The notes below the pieces were generated by a model. It was given only the letters and a program-made list of their open reading frames with translations. It searched no databases and was not told the origin of the DNA. This document shows, piece after piece, positions 32,663 through 41,217 of a stretch of DNA of 64,000 nt (the first letter of the stretch is position 1; the number at the start of each line of letters is the position of its first letter). Origin of the DNA: CAWIUB01 sp963839995 (GTDB taxonomy: Bacteria; Actinomycetota; Actinomycetes; Mycobacteriales; Jatrophihabitantaceae); assembly GCA_963839995.1 (NCBI GenBank), contig CAWIXH010000023.1, positions 1-64,000 on the forward strand. The letters run 5' to 3'. Made by a program: the position numbers and the translations under genes.

Positions 32663-32824
32663 ATGTATACGTGGATCTGGCGACACCTGCCCGGCCCGCT
32701 GGCCCTGCGGCTGCTGCAGGTGCTGCTGCTGGTCGCCGCGGTTTGCGCACTGCTGCTGTTCGTGGTGTTCCCGTGGGTGGAACCGCACCTGCCGATCAAC
32801 CAGGTCACGGTGAATCACGGATGA
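32663..32824 (+). CDS. 53-residue single-pass membrane protein
   Basis: Starts at ATG 32663, 2 bp after the sortase stop, and ends in an ATGA overlap with trpG. Sequence MYTWIWRHLPGPLALRLLQV, then a hydrophobic segment to about residue 37, then PWVEPHLPINQVTVNHG. Small proteins with this PGP...PW.E..LP pattern are conserved in this position in actinobacteria. The function is unknown; co-translation with sortase and trpG is likely. Confidence 0.8.
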   Translation: MYTWIWRHLPGPLALRLLQVLLLVAAVCALLLFVVFPWVEPHLPINQVTVNHG

Positions 32825-33474
32825 AGATCCTCGTCATCGACAACTACGACAGCTTCGTCTACAACCTGGTGCAGTACCTGGCGCAATTGGGCGCGTCCGT
32901 GGAAGTGCGGCGCAACGACGTCGTCGACGCGGCGGACCTCGACGAGCTACAACCGGACGGCGTGTTGATCTCCCCTGGGCCGGGCACCCCGGAAGATGCC
33001 GGCAACAGCATGGCCGTCGTCGCCGCGTGCGCCGATCGCACGCTGCCGTTGTTCGGCGTGTGTCTCGGCCATCAGGCGATCGGCGCGGTGTTCGGCGCGA
33101 TTGTGTCGCGTGCGCCGGAGCTGCTGCACGGCAAGACCAGCGAGGTGCTGCACGATGGGACGGGTCTGCTCGCCGGGCTGCCATCGCCGTTCACCGCCAC
33201 CCGGTACCACTCGCTGGCCGTCGAGGACGCGCTGCTGCCGGACTCGATCGTGGTGAACGGGCGTACCGCGTCCGGGGTGGTGATGGCGCTGCGGCATCGC
33301 GAGCTGCCGATCGACGGGGTGCAGTTCCATCCCGAGTCGGTGCTCACCCAGGGCGGCCACCGCATCGTGGCCAATTGGCTGACTCGGTGCGGCGCGAACG
33401 TCGACGAATCACGAGTGGCTGCGTTGGGCGCCGGCGTGGACGCGCTGCGGGCGACTGCGTTCGTCGGCGTCTAG
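32821..33474 (+). CDS. trpG: glutamine amidotransferase component (anthranilate/PABA synthase type)
   Basis: A 217-residue class I glutaminase that supplies ammonia for anthranilate or 4-amino-4-deoxychorismate. The nucleophile Cys is in LFGVCLGHQAIG and the His/Glu pair in GVQFHPES; the N-terminus is MKILVIDNYDSFVYNLVQYL. In this locus the gene is usually annotated trpG/pabA. Its 3' 75 bp reappear after glmS. Unusually, no serine/threonine kinase genes follow it. Confidence 0.9.
   Translation: MKILVIDNYDSFVYNLVQYLAQLGASVEVRRNDVVDAADLDELQPDGVLISPGPGTPEDAGNSMAVVAACADRTLPLFGVCLGHQAIGAVFGAIVSRAPELLHGKTSEVLHDGTGLLAGLPSPFTATRYHSLAVEDALLPDSIVVNGRTASGVVMALRHRELPIDGVQFHPESVLTQGGHRIVANWLTRCGANVDESRVAALGAGVDALRATAFVGV
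33400..33474 (+). repeat. trpG 3'-end direct repeat, original copy
   Basis: The last 75 bp of trpG. 69 of 75 positions match the copy at 35717-35791 in the same orientation, including the stop codon. The two copies bracket the small gene and glmS. Confidence 0.9.
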
Positions 33475-33528
33475 GGCCCGGTCGGCCCGCAGCGAGGCCC
33501 AACGCAACCTCGGATTAGAGGTGAAATC

Positions 33529-33546
33529 CTGCCCGCGATCGGGCAG
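33529..33546. terminator. short hairpin after trpG
   Basis: CTGCCCG (33529-33535) and CGGGCAG (33540-33546) around a CGAT loop, 55 bp after the trpG stop. There is no U-tract. Could terminate or attenuate transcription between trpG and the small gene before glmS. Confidence 0.45.
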
Positions 33547-33589
33547 AAATGTTGTCAAGTCGTCCGTACGTCTGGCATGCTCGGGCGCT

Positions 33590-33862
33590 GTGCGCGACGA
33601 ACCGGTGCCGTCTGACCTGGTACGTCACGTTGTGTCGACCACCGGCCTGCCCGCAGCCACGGCGACTCGGCTGATCACGGACGTCATCGCGTACTTCGAT
33701 GAGATGGCGGAGAGCTATGTGCGCCGCCGGCACACCGAACTGCAGGGCCGGCAACTGAAGAACGCCGAGATCTGGTCGCTGATCGAGTCGGAACTCACGA
33801 CGCGCCCATTCGCGGCACCGCGGCTGTCCGAGCGGCAGCTGCGCCGAATCGTCTACGGATAG
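33590..33862 (+). CDS. small conserved hypothetical protein upstream of glmS
   Basis: A 90-residue soluble, mostly helical protein starting at GTG 33590 (MRDEPVPSDLVRHVVSTTG). It shows a pattern I recall from uncharacterised actinobacterial proteins: YVRRRHTELQGRQLKNAEIW followed by LSERQLRRIVYG at the C-terminus. The last motif resembles a short helix-turn-helix-like element, but I cannot assign a function. It ends 15 bp before glmS and may be co-transcribed with it. Confidence 0.65.
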   Translation: MRDEPVPSDLVRHVVSTTGLPAATATRLITDVIAYFDEMAESYVRRRHTELQGRQLKNAEIWSLIESELTTRPFAAPRLSERQLRRIVYG

Positions 33863-33877
33863 AGCAGGAGCACGTCG

Positions 33878-35704
33878 ATGTGCGGAATCGTCGGCTACAT
33901 CGGGCGCAACGACGCCCTGCCCGTACTGGTGGAGGGCCTGCACCGGCTCGAATACCGCGGGTACGACTCGGCGGGGCTGGCCGTCGTCCACCGGGGTCGA
34001 CTCCAGGTGACCAAGGTCGCGGGACGCGTGCAAGACCTGCGGGAGAGGATCAAGCCCACGACCCGGGCGCAGGTGGGCATCGCGCACACCCGGTGGGCAA
34101 CCCACGGCGCACCTTCGGAGGTCAACGCGCATCCGCACTTGGACGCGGCCGGGCGGATTGCCGTCGTGCACAACGGCATCATCGAGAACTACGAGGAGCT
34201 GCGCGCGCAGCTGGAAGCCGACGGGGTCGTTTTCGTGTCGGAGACCGACACCGAGACGATCGCGCATCTCATCGCGGCGGCGATCGAGGACGGAGCCCCG
34301 ACGCTGGAGGATGCGGTGCGTGCCGCATTGCGACGGGTGCGTGGTACGTACGGCCTGCTGGTACTCGACCTCGCCCAGCCCGACGAGCTCGTGGTCGCGC
34401 GCAACGGCAGCCCCATCGTCATCGGTGTCGGACACGGCGAGATGCTCGTCGCCTCGGATATCGCTGCCCTGGTGCAGCACACGCAGCAGGTGGTCTACCT
34501 CGATGACGCCGAGCTGGCGACGGTGACTGCTCGCGGATACGTGACGTCGACGATTGACGCCGAGCGTACGGAGAAGGCGCCGAACACCGTCGATGCCCTG
34601 CCCGAGGATTACGAGCTGGGCGACTACCCCGACTTCATGCTCAAGGAGATGCACGATCAGCCCAAGTCGGTGCGGCAGGTCCTGGCTGGGCGCCTAGACG
34701 ACCGGTTCGCGACCGCGCACTTCGGCGGGCTGGGGCTCGATCCGCGCGAGCTTCGGTCCATCAGCCGCGTTCGCTTCCTCGGCTGCGGATCCGCCTACTA
34801 CGCCGGCCAGATGGGAGCCAGCCTGGTCGAGGAGCTCGCCCGCATCCCCGCGGACGCCGAGCCCGCGTCGGAGTTCCGCTACCGCAACCCGGTCGTCGAT
34901 CCCGACGCGCTCTACGTCGCGATCAGCCAGTCCGGGGAGACGCTGGACACGCTAATGGCCGTGCAGGAACTCAAGCGGAAGGGCGGGCACGTTGTCGGCG
35001 TGGTCAACGTCGTCGGCAGCGCGGTCGCCCGCGAGTGCGGCAGCGGCATCTTCCTGCATGCCGGGCCGGAGGTCGCGGTTGCCTCGACGAAGGCGTTGAC
35101 CAACATGACGGTCTCGTTCGCGATGCTCGGACTGCTGCTTGGACGTGTACGAGACCTGTCGCCAGCGCACGGCTGGCGCCTCCTTGCCGGCCTGCGAGCC
35201 CTTCCCGACCAGATCGCCGATCTGCTCGAGGACGAGCAGGCGATTGCGGCCGTGGCGCACCGCTATGCCGGGTCGCAGCACATGTTCTTCATCGGGCGGG
35301 TGCGCGGCTGGCCGGTGGCCCGCGAGGGCGCCCAGAAGCTGAAGGAGATCTCGTACGTCCATGCGGAGGCCTACCAGGCCGCCGAGCTCAAGCACGGCCC
35401 GCTCGCACTGATCGACGAGACCATGCCGAGCGTCGTGCTCGTACCCGATGACGAGCTGGTGTCGAAGAACATCAGCACGATCGAGCAGATCAGGGCGCGC
35501 GGCGGCGCGGTTATCGCGGTGACCAACGCCGATCTGCCGGTGGGCCTGGCCGACGACGTCATCCGCGTGCCACGCAGCGAGCCGGAACTCGACCCGGTGC
35601 TGCTCACCGTTCCGCTCCAACTGTTCGCGTATCACCTGGCCGCGAAGCTAGGCCGCGACATCGACAAGCCGCGCAATCTCGCCAAGAGTGTCACGGTGGA
35701 ATGA
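33878..35704 (+). CDS. glmS: glutamine-fructose-6-phosphate aminotransferase (isomerizing)
   Basis: Makes glucosamine-6-phosphate, the first step to UDP-GlcNAc for peptidoglycan. The 608-residue enzyme has the Ntn glutaminase domain with catalytic Cys2 (MCGIVGYIGR) and THTRWATHG-type loop (AHTRWATHGAPSEVNAHPH), then two SIS domains with ISQSGETLDTL and STKALTNM, and the canonical C-terminus DKPRNLAKSVTVE. I see no glmS ribozyme upstream. The gene lies inside a segment flanked by direct repeats of the trpG tail. Confidence 0.96.
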   Translation: MCGIVGYIGRNDALPVLVEGLHRLEYRGYDSAGLAVVHRGRLQVTKVAGRVQDLRERIKPTTRAQVGIAHTRWATHGAPSEVNAHPHLDAAGRIAVVHNGIIENYEELRAQLEADGVVFVSETDTETIAHLIAAAIEDGAPTLEDAVRAALRRVRGTYGLLVLDLAQPDELVVARNGSPIVIGVGHGEMLVASDIAALVQHTQQVVYLDDAELATVTARGYVTSTIDAERTEKAPNTVDALPEDYELGDYPDFMLKEMHDQPKSVRQVLAGRLDDRFATAHFGGLGLDPRELRSISRVRFLGCGSAYYAGQMGASLVEELARIPADAEPASEFRYRNPVVDPDALYVAISQSGETLDTLMAVQELKRKGGHVVGVVNVVGSAVARECGSGIFLHAGPEVAVASTKALTNMTVSFAMLGLLLGRVRDLSPAHGWRLLAGLRALPDQIADLLEDEQAIAAVAHRYAGSQHMFFIGRVRGWPVAREGAQKLKEISYVHAEAYQAAELKHGPLALIDETMPSVVLVPDDELVSKNISTIEQIRARGGAVIAVTNADLPVGLADDVIRVPRSEPELDPVLLTVPLQLFAYHLAAKLGRDIDKPRNLAKSVTVE

Positions 35705-35716
35705 GCGCGCGGGATC

Positions 35717-35791
35717 GTGGACGAATCACGAATGGCTGCGTTGGGTGCCGGCGTGAACGCGCTGCGCGCGACCGCGTTCGTCGGCGTCTAG
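35717..35791 (+). repeat. trpG 3'-end direct repeat, displaced copy
   Basis: A 75-bp copy of 33400-33474 with 6 substitutions, ending in the same TAG. No other trpG sequence precedes it: the left junction falls 12 bp after the glmS stop. It marks the right boundary of the inserted or duplicated segment. Confidence 0.9.
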
Positions 35792-35893
35792 CGCGGCGTC
35801 GTCGGCCTGCAACGAACAGCGCAGCACGTCGACGATCGCGAAGCCCAGCAACGCCATGATCAGCACGGCAATGACGAGGTTGACCAGACCCAC
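35726..35893 (-). pseudogene. truncated small membrane protein (possibly DUF2516-like)
   Basis: The minus-strand frame from GTG 35893 reads VGLVNLVIAVLIMALLGFAI and VDVLRCSLQADDAA, one membrane segment of the sort seen at the start of DUF2516 proteins. From the codon at 35791 it is antisense trpG-tail DNA and runs to a stop at 35726. The junction with the displaced trpG copy therefore seems to have cut off its C-terminal part. The family call is tentative. Confidence 0.35.
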
Positions 35894-35979
35894 ACGCCCA
35901 GCACACCACGCCGGCGGTTCGCCCGGAAGGCAGCCGGGCGGATCCTCACGAGTCCGTCGCGCGCGCGAACGGCCCGGCG

Positions 35980-36927
35980 CTACGGGACCAGGGCGAGCTT
36001 TCCCGGGGAGTGGCCCGTCCGCAGCGCACGGTGAGCGTCCTCGGCGCGGTCCAGGGGATACGTCTCGGCGACCCTCACCCGCAGCCGACCCGCCTCGGCG
36101 AGCCGGACGATATCCAACCGGGCGGCGGCGCGGAACTCGGTGCCCGGATCGCCGCCGGGCCCGGCGCCGAGTACCTTGACGCCGGCCTGTGTGCCGCCAG
36201 CGAAATTCGCCAGGGTGACGATGCGGCCCCGATCGGGGACCAGCGCCAGTGACGCGTCGAGTGCCTCGTCGCTGCCGATCGCGTCGACCGCCACGTCGAC
36301 CCCGTCCGCAGCCACGGCGCGTACGCGATCGACGAGCCCCGGCCCGTACTCGATGGGCTCCGCGCCGAGGTCGCGCAGGTAGCCGTGCTGTTCCTTGCTC
36401 GCGGTGCCGATCACCCGAGCGCCGCGCGCCACGGCCAGCTGCACCGCTGCCGAACCCACGCCACCGGCTGCGGCGTGCACGAGCACTGTGTCGCCATCGC
36501 CGACCCCGGTCACCGAGAGGGCATGGGCGGCCGTGACGCCGGTGAGCAGCAGCCCGGCCGCCTGCTCCCAGCTCAGGTTCGCGGGTTTCGGCAGCACCGC
36601 GGACGCCGGCACGAGCAGGGTCTCGGCGTATCCGCCGTCGATGGGGTAGGCGATCACCTCGTCACCGACCGCGATCGGCCCGGCAGGCCCGGTGGCGTCG
36701 GCGCCGGTCGCGCGCACCACGCCGGCGGCCTCCATCCCGAGGCGCAGCGGCAGCCGGCTGCGATCGATGCCGTACATCCCGCTGTAGGACTTGTAGTCGT
36801 AGGGATTCAGCCCGGCGGCGCGCACGTCGACCACGACCTGGCCGGGGCCGGGTTCGGGGACGTCGACGTCTATGACGGACAGGACCTCGGGGCCACCGAA
36901 GTCGGTGGCAGCAACGGCTCGCGACAT
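35980..36927 (-). CDS. NADP-dependent oxidoreductase (MDR/quinone-reductase type)
   Basis: A 315-residue zinc-free medium-chain dehydrogenase/reductase. It has the N-terminal GroES-like domain (GGPEVLSVIDVDVPEPGPGQ, about 9-28; LRLGMEAAGVVRATG), and the Rossmann domain with VLVHAAAGGVGSAAVQLAVA (about residue 150). No structural-zinc cysteine cluster is seen. Likely cytosolic reduction of quinones or enals; the specific substrate is unknown. It is followed downstream by the 5' remnant region after glmS and is independent of it. Confidence 0.88.
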   Translation of the reverse strand: MSRAVAATDFGGPEVLSVIDVDVPEPGPGQVVVDVRAAGLNPYDYKSYSGMYGIDRSRLPLRLGMEAAGVVRATGADATGPAGPIAVGDEVIAYPIDGGYAETLLVPASAVLPKPANLSWEQAAGLLLTGVTAAHALSVTGVGDGDTVLVHAAAGGVGSAAVQLAVARGARVIGTASKEQHGYLRDLGAEPIEYGPGLVDRVRAVAADGVDVAVDAIGSDEALDASLALVPDRGRIVTLANFAGGTQAGVKVLGAGPGGDPGTEFRAAARLDIVRLAEAGRLRVRVAETYPLDRAEDAHRALRTGHSPGKLALVP

Positions 36928-36970
36928 GCCGGGCCAACGGACCGGGATCGGCCGCTATTCCGCCGGTTGC

Positions 36971-37879
36971 TCAGCGGCACTCGCCTGCCACGCTTGCCGC
37001 GGGTTCCGGCATCTCGACCGCGATGACCTGGCGCCGCCGGCGGGCGGCAAGGATCGAGCCGACCAGGATGAGCGGGAATCCCACCGCCATGCCCACGGTG
37101 AACGTCTCGCCGAGGGCAGTGACCCCGAGCAGCACCGCGACCGCGGGGTTGACGTAGGTGATCACCGTGGCCCGCGCCGGGCCGATACCGGCGATCAGCG
37201 CGAAGAACAGCACGAACGCGAGTGCCGTGCACACGGTGGCCAGCACCAGGACGGACGCGACCGCCCCGCCGGGCACGTGCCGCGGCGGATCGACCACCGC
37301 GATGGGCAGGTAGACCACCGCCGTGATTGCCAGTGATGCCGTCACCACGCCAATGGCCGGCTGATCGCCGAGGCTGCGGTTGAGGATGATCGGGCCGAGG
37401 GCGTAGCCGACAACGACGACGGCGACCTCGGCCAGGCCCACTGCGTTGACGTCACCCAGGTCCAGTCCGACGAGGGCGGCGACGCCGACGATGCCGAGAA
37501 GCAGGCCTGCGAGGCGGCTGGGGTCCATCGGTTCGTGGTCGCCCATCAGCCGGACGATCAGCACCCCCGCCAGCGGCACGGCGGCCACGAGCAGGCCGGT
37601 CAGCGAGCTGGACAGCCGGGTCTCGGCATCGGACAGCAACAGCCAGGGAATCGCCAGCTCGACCGCGGTGTAGCTGAGCAAGGGCCGCCAGCGTCGGAAC
37701 ACCGGCCACAGCTCGCGGCGGGACAGGGCGATGGGCAACAGCACGAGCGTCGCCAGGCCGGTGCGGGCGAAGACCAGCCCGGCCGGTGGGATGTCGCGCA
37801 CCGCCACCCGGATCAGCAGATACGGAATGCCCCAGATGACGCACATGGCGGCGAACAGCAGCCAGTGACGGCGGGACAT
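36971..37879 (-). CDS. EamA/DMT family transporter
   Basis: A 302-residue drug/metabolite exporter with ten hydrophobic segments in two EamA repeats. It has the first-helix pattern CVIWGIPYLLIRVAV and, in the second half, ARATVITYVNPAVAVLLGV, typical of the family. It ends in a basic RRRRQ stretch and a short cytosolic tail. The substrate is unknown. It is 43 bp upstream of the oxidoreductase on the same strand, so an operon is possible. Confidence 0.88.
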   Translation of the reverse strand: MSRRHWLLFAAMCVIWGIPYLLIRVAVRDIPPAGLVFARTGLATLVLLPIALSRRELWPVFRRWRPLLSYTAVELAIPWLLLSDAETRLSSSLTGLLVAAVPLAGVLIVRLMGDHEPMDPSRLAGLLLGIVGVAALVGLDLGDVNAVGLAEVAVVVVGYALGPIILNRSLGDQPAIGVVTASLAITAVVYLPIAVVDPPRHVPGGAVASVLVLATVCTALAFVLFFALIAGIGPARATVITYVNPAVAVLLGVTALGETFTVGMAVGFPLILVGSILAARRRRQVIAVEMPEPAASVAGECR

Positions 37880-37971
37880 TCGGCATCCTCTCGCTCTGCG
37901 TCGGCGACCCGAACCTATGCGACGCGACCGGCCTCGCGACAGCGGTTATCGGACCTGGTGGCCAGCCAGTG

Positions 37972-38836
37972 TCACCGGACGGCGGCGAACACGTCCGAGG
38001 GGAAGGCACCGTTGGCGACGGCGACCCGGCACAGCCCTTTGCCCAGCGCGGTCATCCGGGCGGTGCGCTCGGCGCCGAGCCGAAGCCACGGGGTGGCCGC
38101 CATCCGGTCAGTGTCGGCCTCGATCCGCTCGCGCAGCGCGCGGCCGTCGGCGGTGAGCCCGTCCGCGTCGAGCAGACCGGCGCTGCGCAGGTCGTCGACC
38201 GTGGCAGCCCACTGATCGTCCGACCAGCCACGCAACGCCTTCGCCGCCGGGACGGTGAAGCCGCGCCCGGTGAAGGTGTGCGTGACGATCGCCTCGATAC
38301 CGCTCAGGCTCGAGTTCAGTAGCGCGGCCACATGCCCGTCGCCGCGGTACTCCCGCAGCAGTGTCGCGGCATGCCACAGCACCAGGTGCGGTTCGTCCGG
38401 CCAGGCCAGGTCCGCGTGCGCCGCGTACAGCGGCCGTCCCTCCGGATCCAGGTCGACGGTCGCCGCCCGAGCCAGCTCGGCTACTTCGGCGACCTCGGGG
38501 GAGGACACGACGTCCGGGCCGAGTAGCCGGGTCATCGCCAGGTCCGCGGCCTGCAGTCGGGCGATGATGATCTCGGCCGGGGTCGCCAGCGTCCAGGCGC
38601 GGGATGTGCCGGGCGACCAGCACAGGGTTGAAGTTGTAGAAGGTGCCCGCCGTGACGCCGGAGGCGACCGCACCCATCGGCGCCGAGCGTCCCGCGAAAT
38701 AGCACATCCGGCCGGGCCGCAGGCCAACCGCGGTGAGCTGCTCGTCCCATTCGGGAGCGAAGTAGACGAGCGAGTGCAGCGGCTCGGTGGCCCGGTGGGC
38801 CCGGGCGGCGACGCCCGGGGGAAGCTCGGTCGGCAC
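37972..38836 (-). pseudogene. SCO6745-type protein, frameshifted
   Basis: The N-terminal part, from GTG 38836, reads RATEPLHSLVYFAPEW, RPGRMCYFAGRSAPMGAV, GTFYNFNPVLVARHIPR, and then the conserved continuation (AWTLATPAEIIIARL ... VFAAVR) is found in another frame. Expected codons CCG CGC GCC TGG are written CCGCGCCTGG around 38600-38612, consistent with loss of 2 bp (GC) in a GC repeat. Both halves otherwise look well conserved (about 288 residues together). Either a recent pseudogene or a sequencing error. SCO6745-family function is unknown. Confidence 0.8.
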
Positions 38837-38902
38837 GCCGGTCACCCTAGGACACGGCGCGGTGACCGTGACGCGGCGCGTGCGGCTGCTTGACTTTGCG
38901 CC

Positions 38903-39559
38903 GTGCCGGACGTGGCGATGCACTCCTGGCAGACGAGGACGTCGCGGCCTCGGCTGATCACAATGCTCGCGGTCGGCGTGGTCGCCGCAGTGATCACCGG
39001 CCTGGTCGGCAGCTGGAGCTACGCACCGGTCATCGGCTGGGCTGCCGCGGCGATGACCTACTCGAGCTGGGTGTGGACGGTCATAGCCCGGATGGACGGC
39101 GAGCAGACCGCCGCCCACGCCACCCGCGAGGACCCGTCCCGGACGATGCTGGACGGGCTGGTGCTCGTGGCGAGCGTGGCGAGCCTGGCTGATGTCGCGT
39201 TCGTGATCGTCGAGGCGCACTCGGCTTCAGGCGCGACCCGCGCGCTGTTGGCCGGGCTGGCGGTCCTGAGCGTCACGCTGTCCTGGCTGCTGATCCACAC
39301 GCTATACACGCTGCGCTACGCGTGGCTCTACTACGCGGACTCGCGCGGAATCGATTTCAATCAGCCGGAAGCGCCGCGTTACACCGACTTCGCCTACCTG
39401 GCATTCACGCTGGGCATGACCTTCCAGGTCTCGGACACCGACCTCAAGTCGCATGAGATCCGCGCCACCGCGCTGCGGCACGGTCTGCTTTCCTACCTGT
39501 TCGGGTCCGTTATCCTGGCCACCCTGATCAATCTTGTGGTGGGCCTGTCCAGCGGCTAG
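38903..39559 (+). CDS. DUF1345 membrane protein
   Basis: A 218-residue membrane protein with five to six hydrophobic segments. The DUF1345 signature is clear: IDFNQPEAPRYTDFAYLAFT then LGMTFQVSDTDL, followed by RHGLLSYLFGSVILATLIN. The function is unknown; some genomes annotate related proteins as putative channels. The start codon at 38903 gives the N-terminus MPDVAMHSWQTRT; a later start is possible since the family core begins near residue 20. Confidence 0.88.
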   Translation: MPDVAMHSWQTRTSRPRLITMLAVGVVAAVITGLVGSWSYAPVIGWAAAAMTYSSWVWTVIARMDGEQTAAHATREDPSRTMLDGLVLVASVASLADVAFVIVEAHSASGATRALLAGLAVLSVTLSWLLIHTLYTLRYAWLYYADSRGIDFNQPEAPRYTDFAYLAFTLGMTFQVSDTDLKSHEIRATALRHGLLSYLFGSVILATLINLVVGLSSG

Positions 39560-39593
39560 CCGCGCTGTCGGCGGCAACTGGTAGACGTGTGTC

Positions 39594-39956
39594 ATGGCCA
39601 ACCGCATCACTGCTGTCGCCATCGACTGCGCCGACGCCGAACTGCTCGCGAACTTCTGGACGCAGCTGCTGGGCTGGCAGGTTACCGAGCGCGACGAAGG
39701 CATCGTCTCCATCGGGCTGCCCGGCGGCGGCCCATTCGGCATCGACTTCCTCGTGGTGCCCGAGCCGAAGGCGGTGAAGAATCGCCTGCACTTCGACCTC
39801 AACGCCACCGACCGCGACCAGGACGCCGAGTTGCAGCGCTTGCTGGACCTCGGCGCTACCCAGGTGGACATCGGGCAGGGCGACGTGAGCTGGCACGTCC
39901 TCGCCGACCCGGAGGGTAACGAGTTCTGCTTGCTCCGCAGCCGGGTCGATCCCTAA
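39594..39956 (+). CDS. VOC family (glyoxalase-like) protein
   Basis: A 120-residue VOC protein: ITAVAIDCADAELLANFWTQ, LGWQV, a hydrophilic loop, RLHFDLNATDRDQD and WHVLADPEGNEFCLL, the pattern of actinobacterial glyoxalase-like domain proteins. TAGACG lies 6 nt ahead of the ATG with no Shine-Dalgarno, so it may be leaderless. Convergent with hutI, with stop codons overlapping by 3 bp. The substrate is unknown. Confidence 0.85.
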   Translation: MANRITAVAIDCADAELLANFWTQLLGWQVTERDEGIVSIGLPGGGPFGIDFLVVPEPKAVKNRLHFDLNATDRDQDAELQRLLDLGATQVDIGQGDVSWHVLADPEGNEFCLLRSRVDP

Positions 39957-41107
39957 CCCCTGCCGACCACGAGCTCACCGGCTCGCCACACGCTACTGAC
40001 CAGCGGGACGCCGGGGCGGTAGGCCAGGTGCACGTACGAGGGTGCGTCGAGGGCTACGAGGTCGGCGCGCCGGCCCGGGGCGAGCACCCCGATGTCGTCG
40101 CGGCGCAGCGCCGCCGCGCCACCCGCGGTTGCCGCGTGCACCGCCTCAGCGGGCGTCAGCCCCATCTCGCGTACGGCCAGCGCGATCGCCAGTGGCATCG
40201 ACGTCGAGTAGGCCGAACCCGGATTGCAGTCGGTAGCCAGGGCAATGGTCACCCCGGCTTCCACCAGGCGCCGGGCGTCCGGATACGGCGACCGGGTGGA
40301 GAACTCGGCCAGCGGCAGCAGGGTGGCCACCGTGCTCGACCCGGCAAGTGCCGCCACGTCCTCGTCGATCAGGTGTGTGCAGTGGTCGGCGCTCGCCGCG
40401 CCCAGCTCGACCGCTAGCTGCACGCCGGGGCCCGCGGTGAGCTGGTTGGCGTGTACCCGCGCTTCCAGCCCGTGCCCGATCCCGGCCCGCAACACGGCGC
40501 GCGTCTCGTCGCCATCGAACGCCCCCCGTTCGCAGAACGCATCGATCCAACGGGCATCCGGGGCGCAGGCGTCGAGCATCTCGCCGCAGACCAGTGCCAG
40601 GTAGTCGTCCCGGTGGACCCCACGGGGCACCACGTGCGCGCCGAGGAAAGTCGTCTCTGGCGTTACCTCTGCGGCCAGTCGCAGCGACCGGGCCTCGGTC
40701 GGCACGTCCAGGCCGTAGCCGGACTTGCACTCGAATGTGGTGACGCCGGCCCGCAACAGTTCGGCGGCAAGCCTGGCGAGATTCGTCCGCAGCTCGTCGT
40801 CGGACGCGATTCGAGTCGCGGCCACCGTGGTACGGATTCCCCCTGTCGCGTAAGGGCTTCCAGCCATCCGGGCGGCGAACTCCGCGGTCCGGTCACCGGC
40901 AAAGACCAGGTGCGCGTGGGAATCGACGAAACCCGGGACAACCGCCCGGCCACCCAGGTCGACCCGCTCGTCGGCGGCCGGAGCGCCGGCCGCCCGGCCG
41001 ACCCAAGTGAGGTTCGATCCATCGAGGACGAGTGCCGCATCGGCGATTTCACCCAGGGCGGGATCCTGAGTCGCCAGCAGGCCAATGCCAGTGAGCAAGG
41101 TCGCCAC
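39953..41107 (-). CDS. hutI: imidazolonepropionase
   Basis: Third step of histidine degradation: opens imidazolone-5-propionate to N-formimino-glutamate. The 384-residue amidohydrolase starts at GTG 41107 (MATLLTGIGLLATQDP); longer frames exist upstream but lack family sequence. It has the metal HxH in VPGFVDSHAHLVFAGDRT, FECKSGYGLD, AHVVPRG, VHANQL and the ALATDCNPGS loop with the active-site Asp. The other hut genes, hutH and hutU, are 15 kb away on the plus strand. Confidence 0.92.
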   Translation of the reverse strand: MATLLTGIGLLATQDPALGEIADAALVLDGSNLTWVGRAAGAPAADERVDLGGRAVVPGFVDSHAHLVFAGDRTAEFAARMAGSPYATGGIRTTVAATRIASDDELRTNLARLAAELLRAGVTTFECKSGYGLDVPTEARSLRLAAEVTPETTFLGAHVVPRGVHRDDYLALVCGEMLDACAPDARWIDAFCERGAFDGDETRAVLRAGIGHGLEARVHANQLTAGPGVQLAVELGAASADHCTHLIDEDVAALAGSSTVATLLPLAEFSTRSPYPDARRLVEAGVTIALATDCNPGSAYSTSMPLAIALAVREMGLTPAEAVHAATAGGAAALRRDDIGVLAPGRRADLVALDAPSYVHLAYRPGVPLVSSVWRAGELVVGRG

Positions 41108-41217
41108 GCCGCCATCTTCGTCCACCCGGCTGGCCTGCACAGCTGATGCCCAGCGAATCTTGGGGTGGCCTTGACCGACTGGTGACACGATACTGAGCCG
41201 GGCCGCCGCATCCAGGT

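Noticed and set aside
33475..33877. possible glmS ribozyme upstream of glmS
   Set aside because: The spacer is mostly occupied by the small gene and only 15 bp precede the start; no ribozyme-like structure is seen, and actinobacteria generally lack it.
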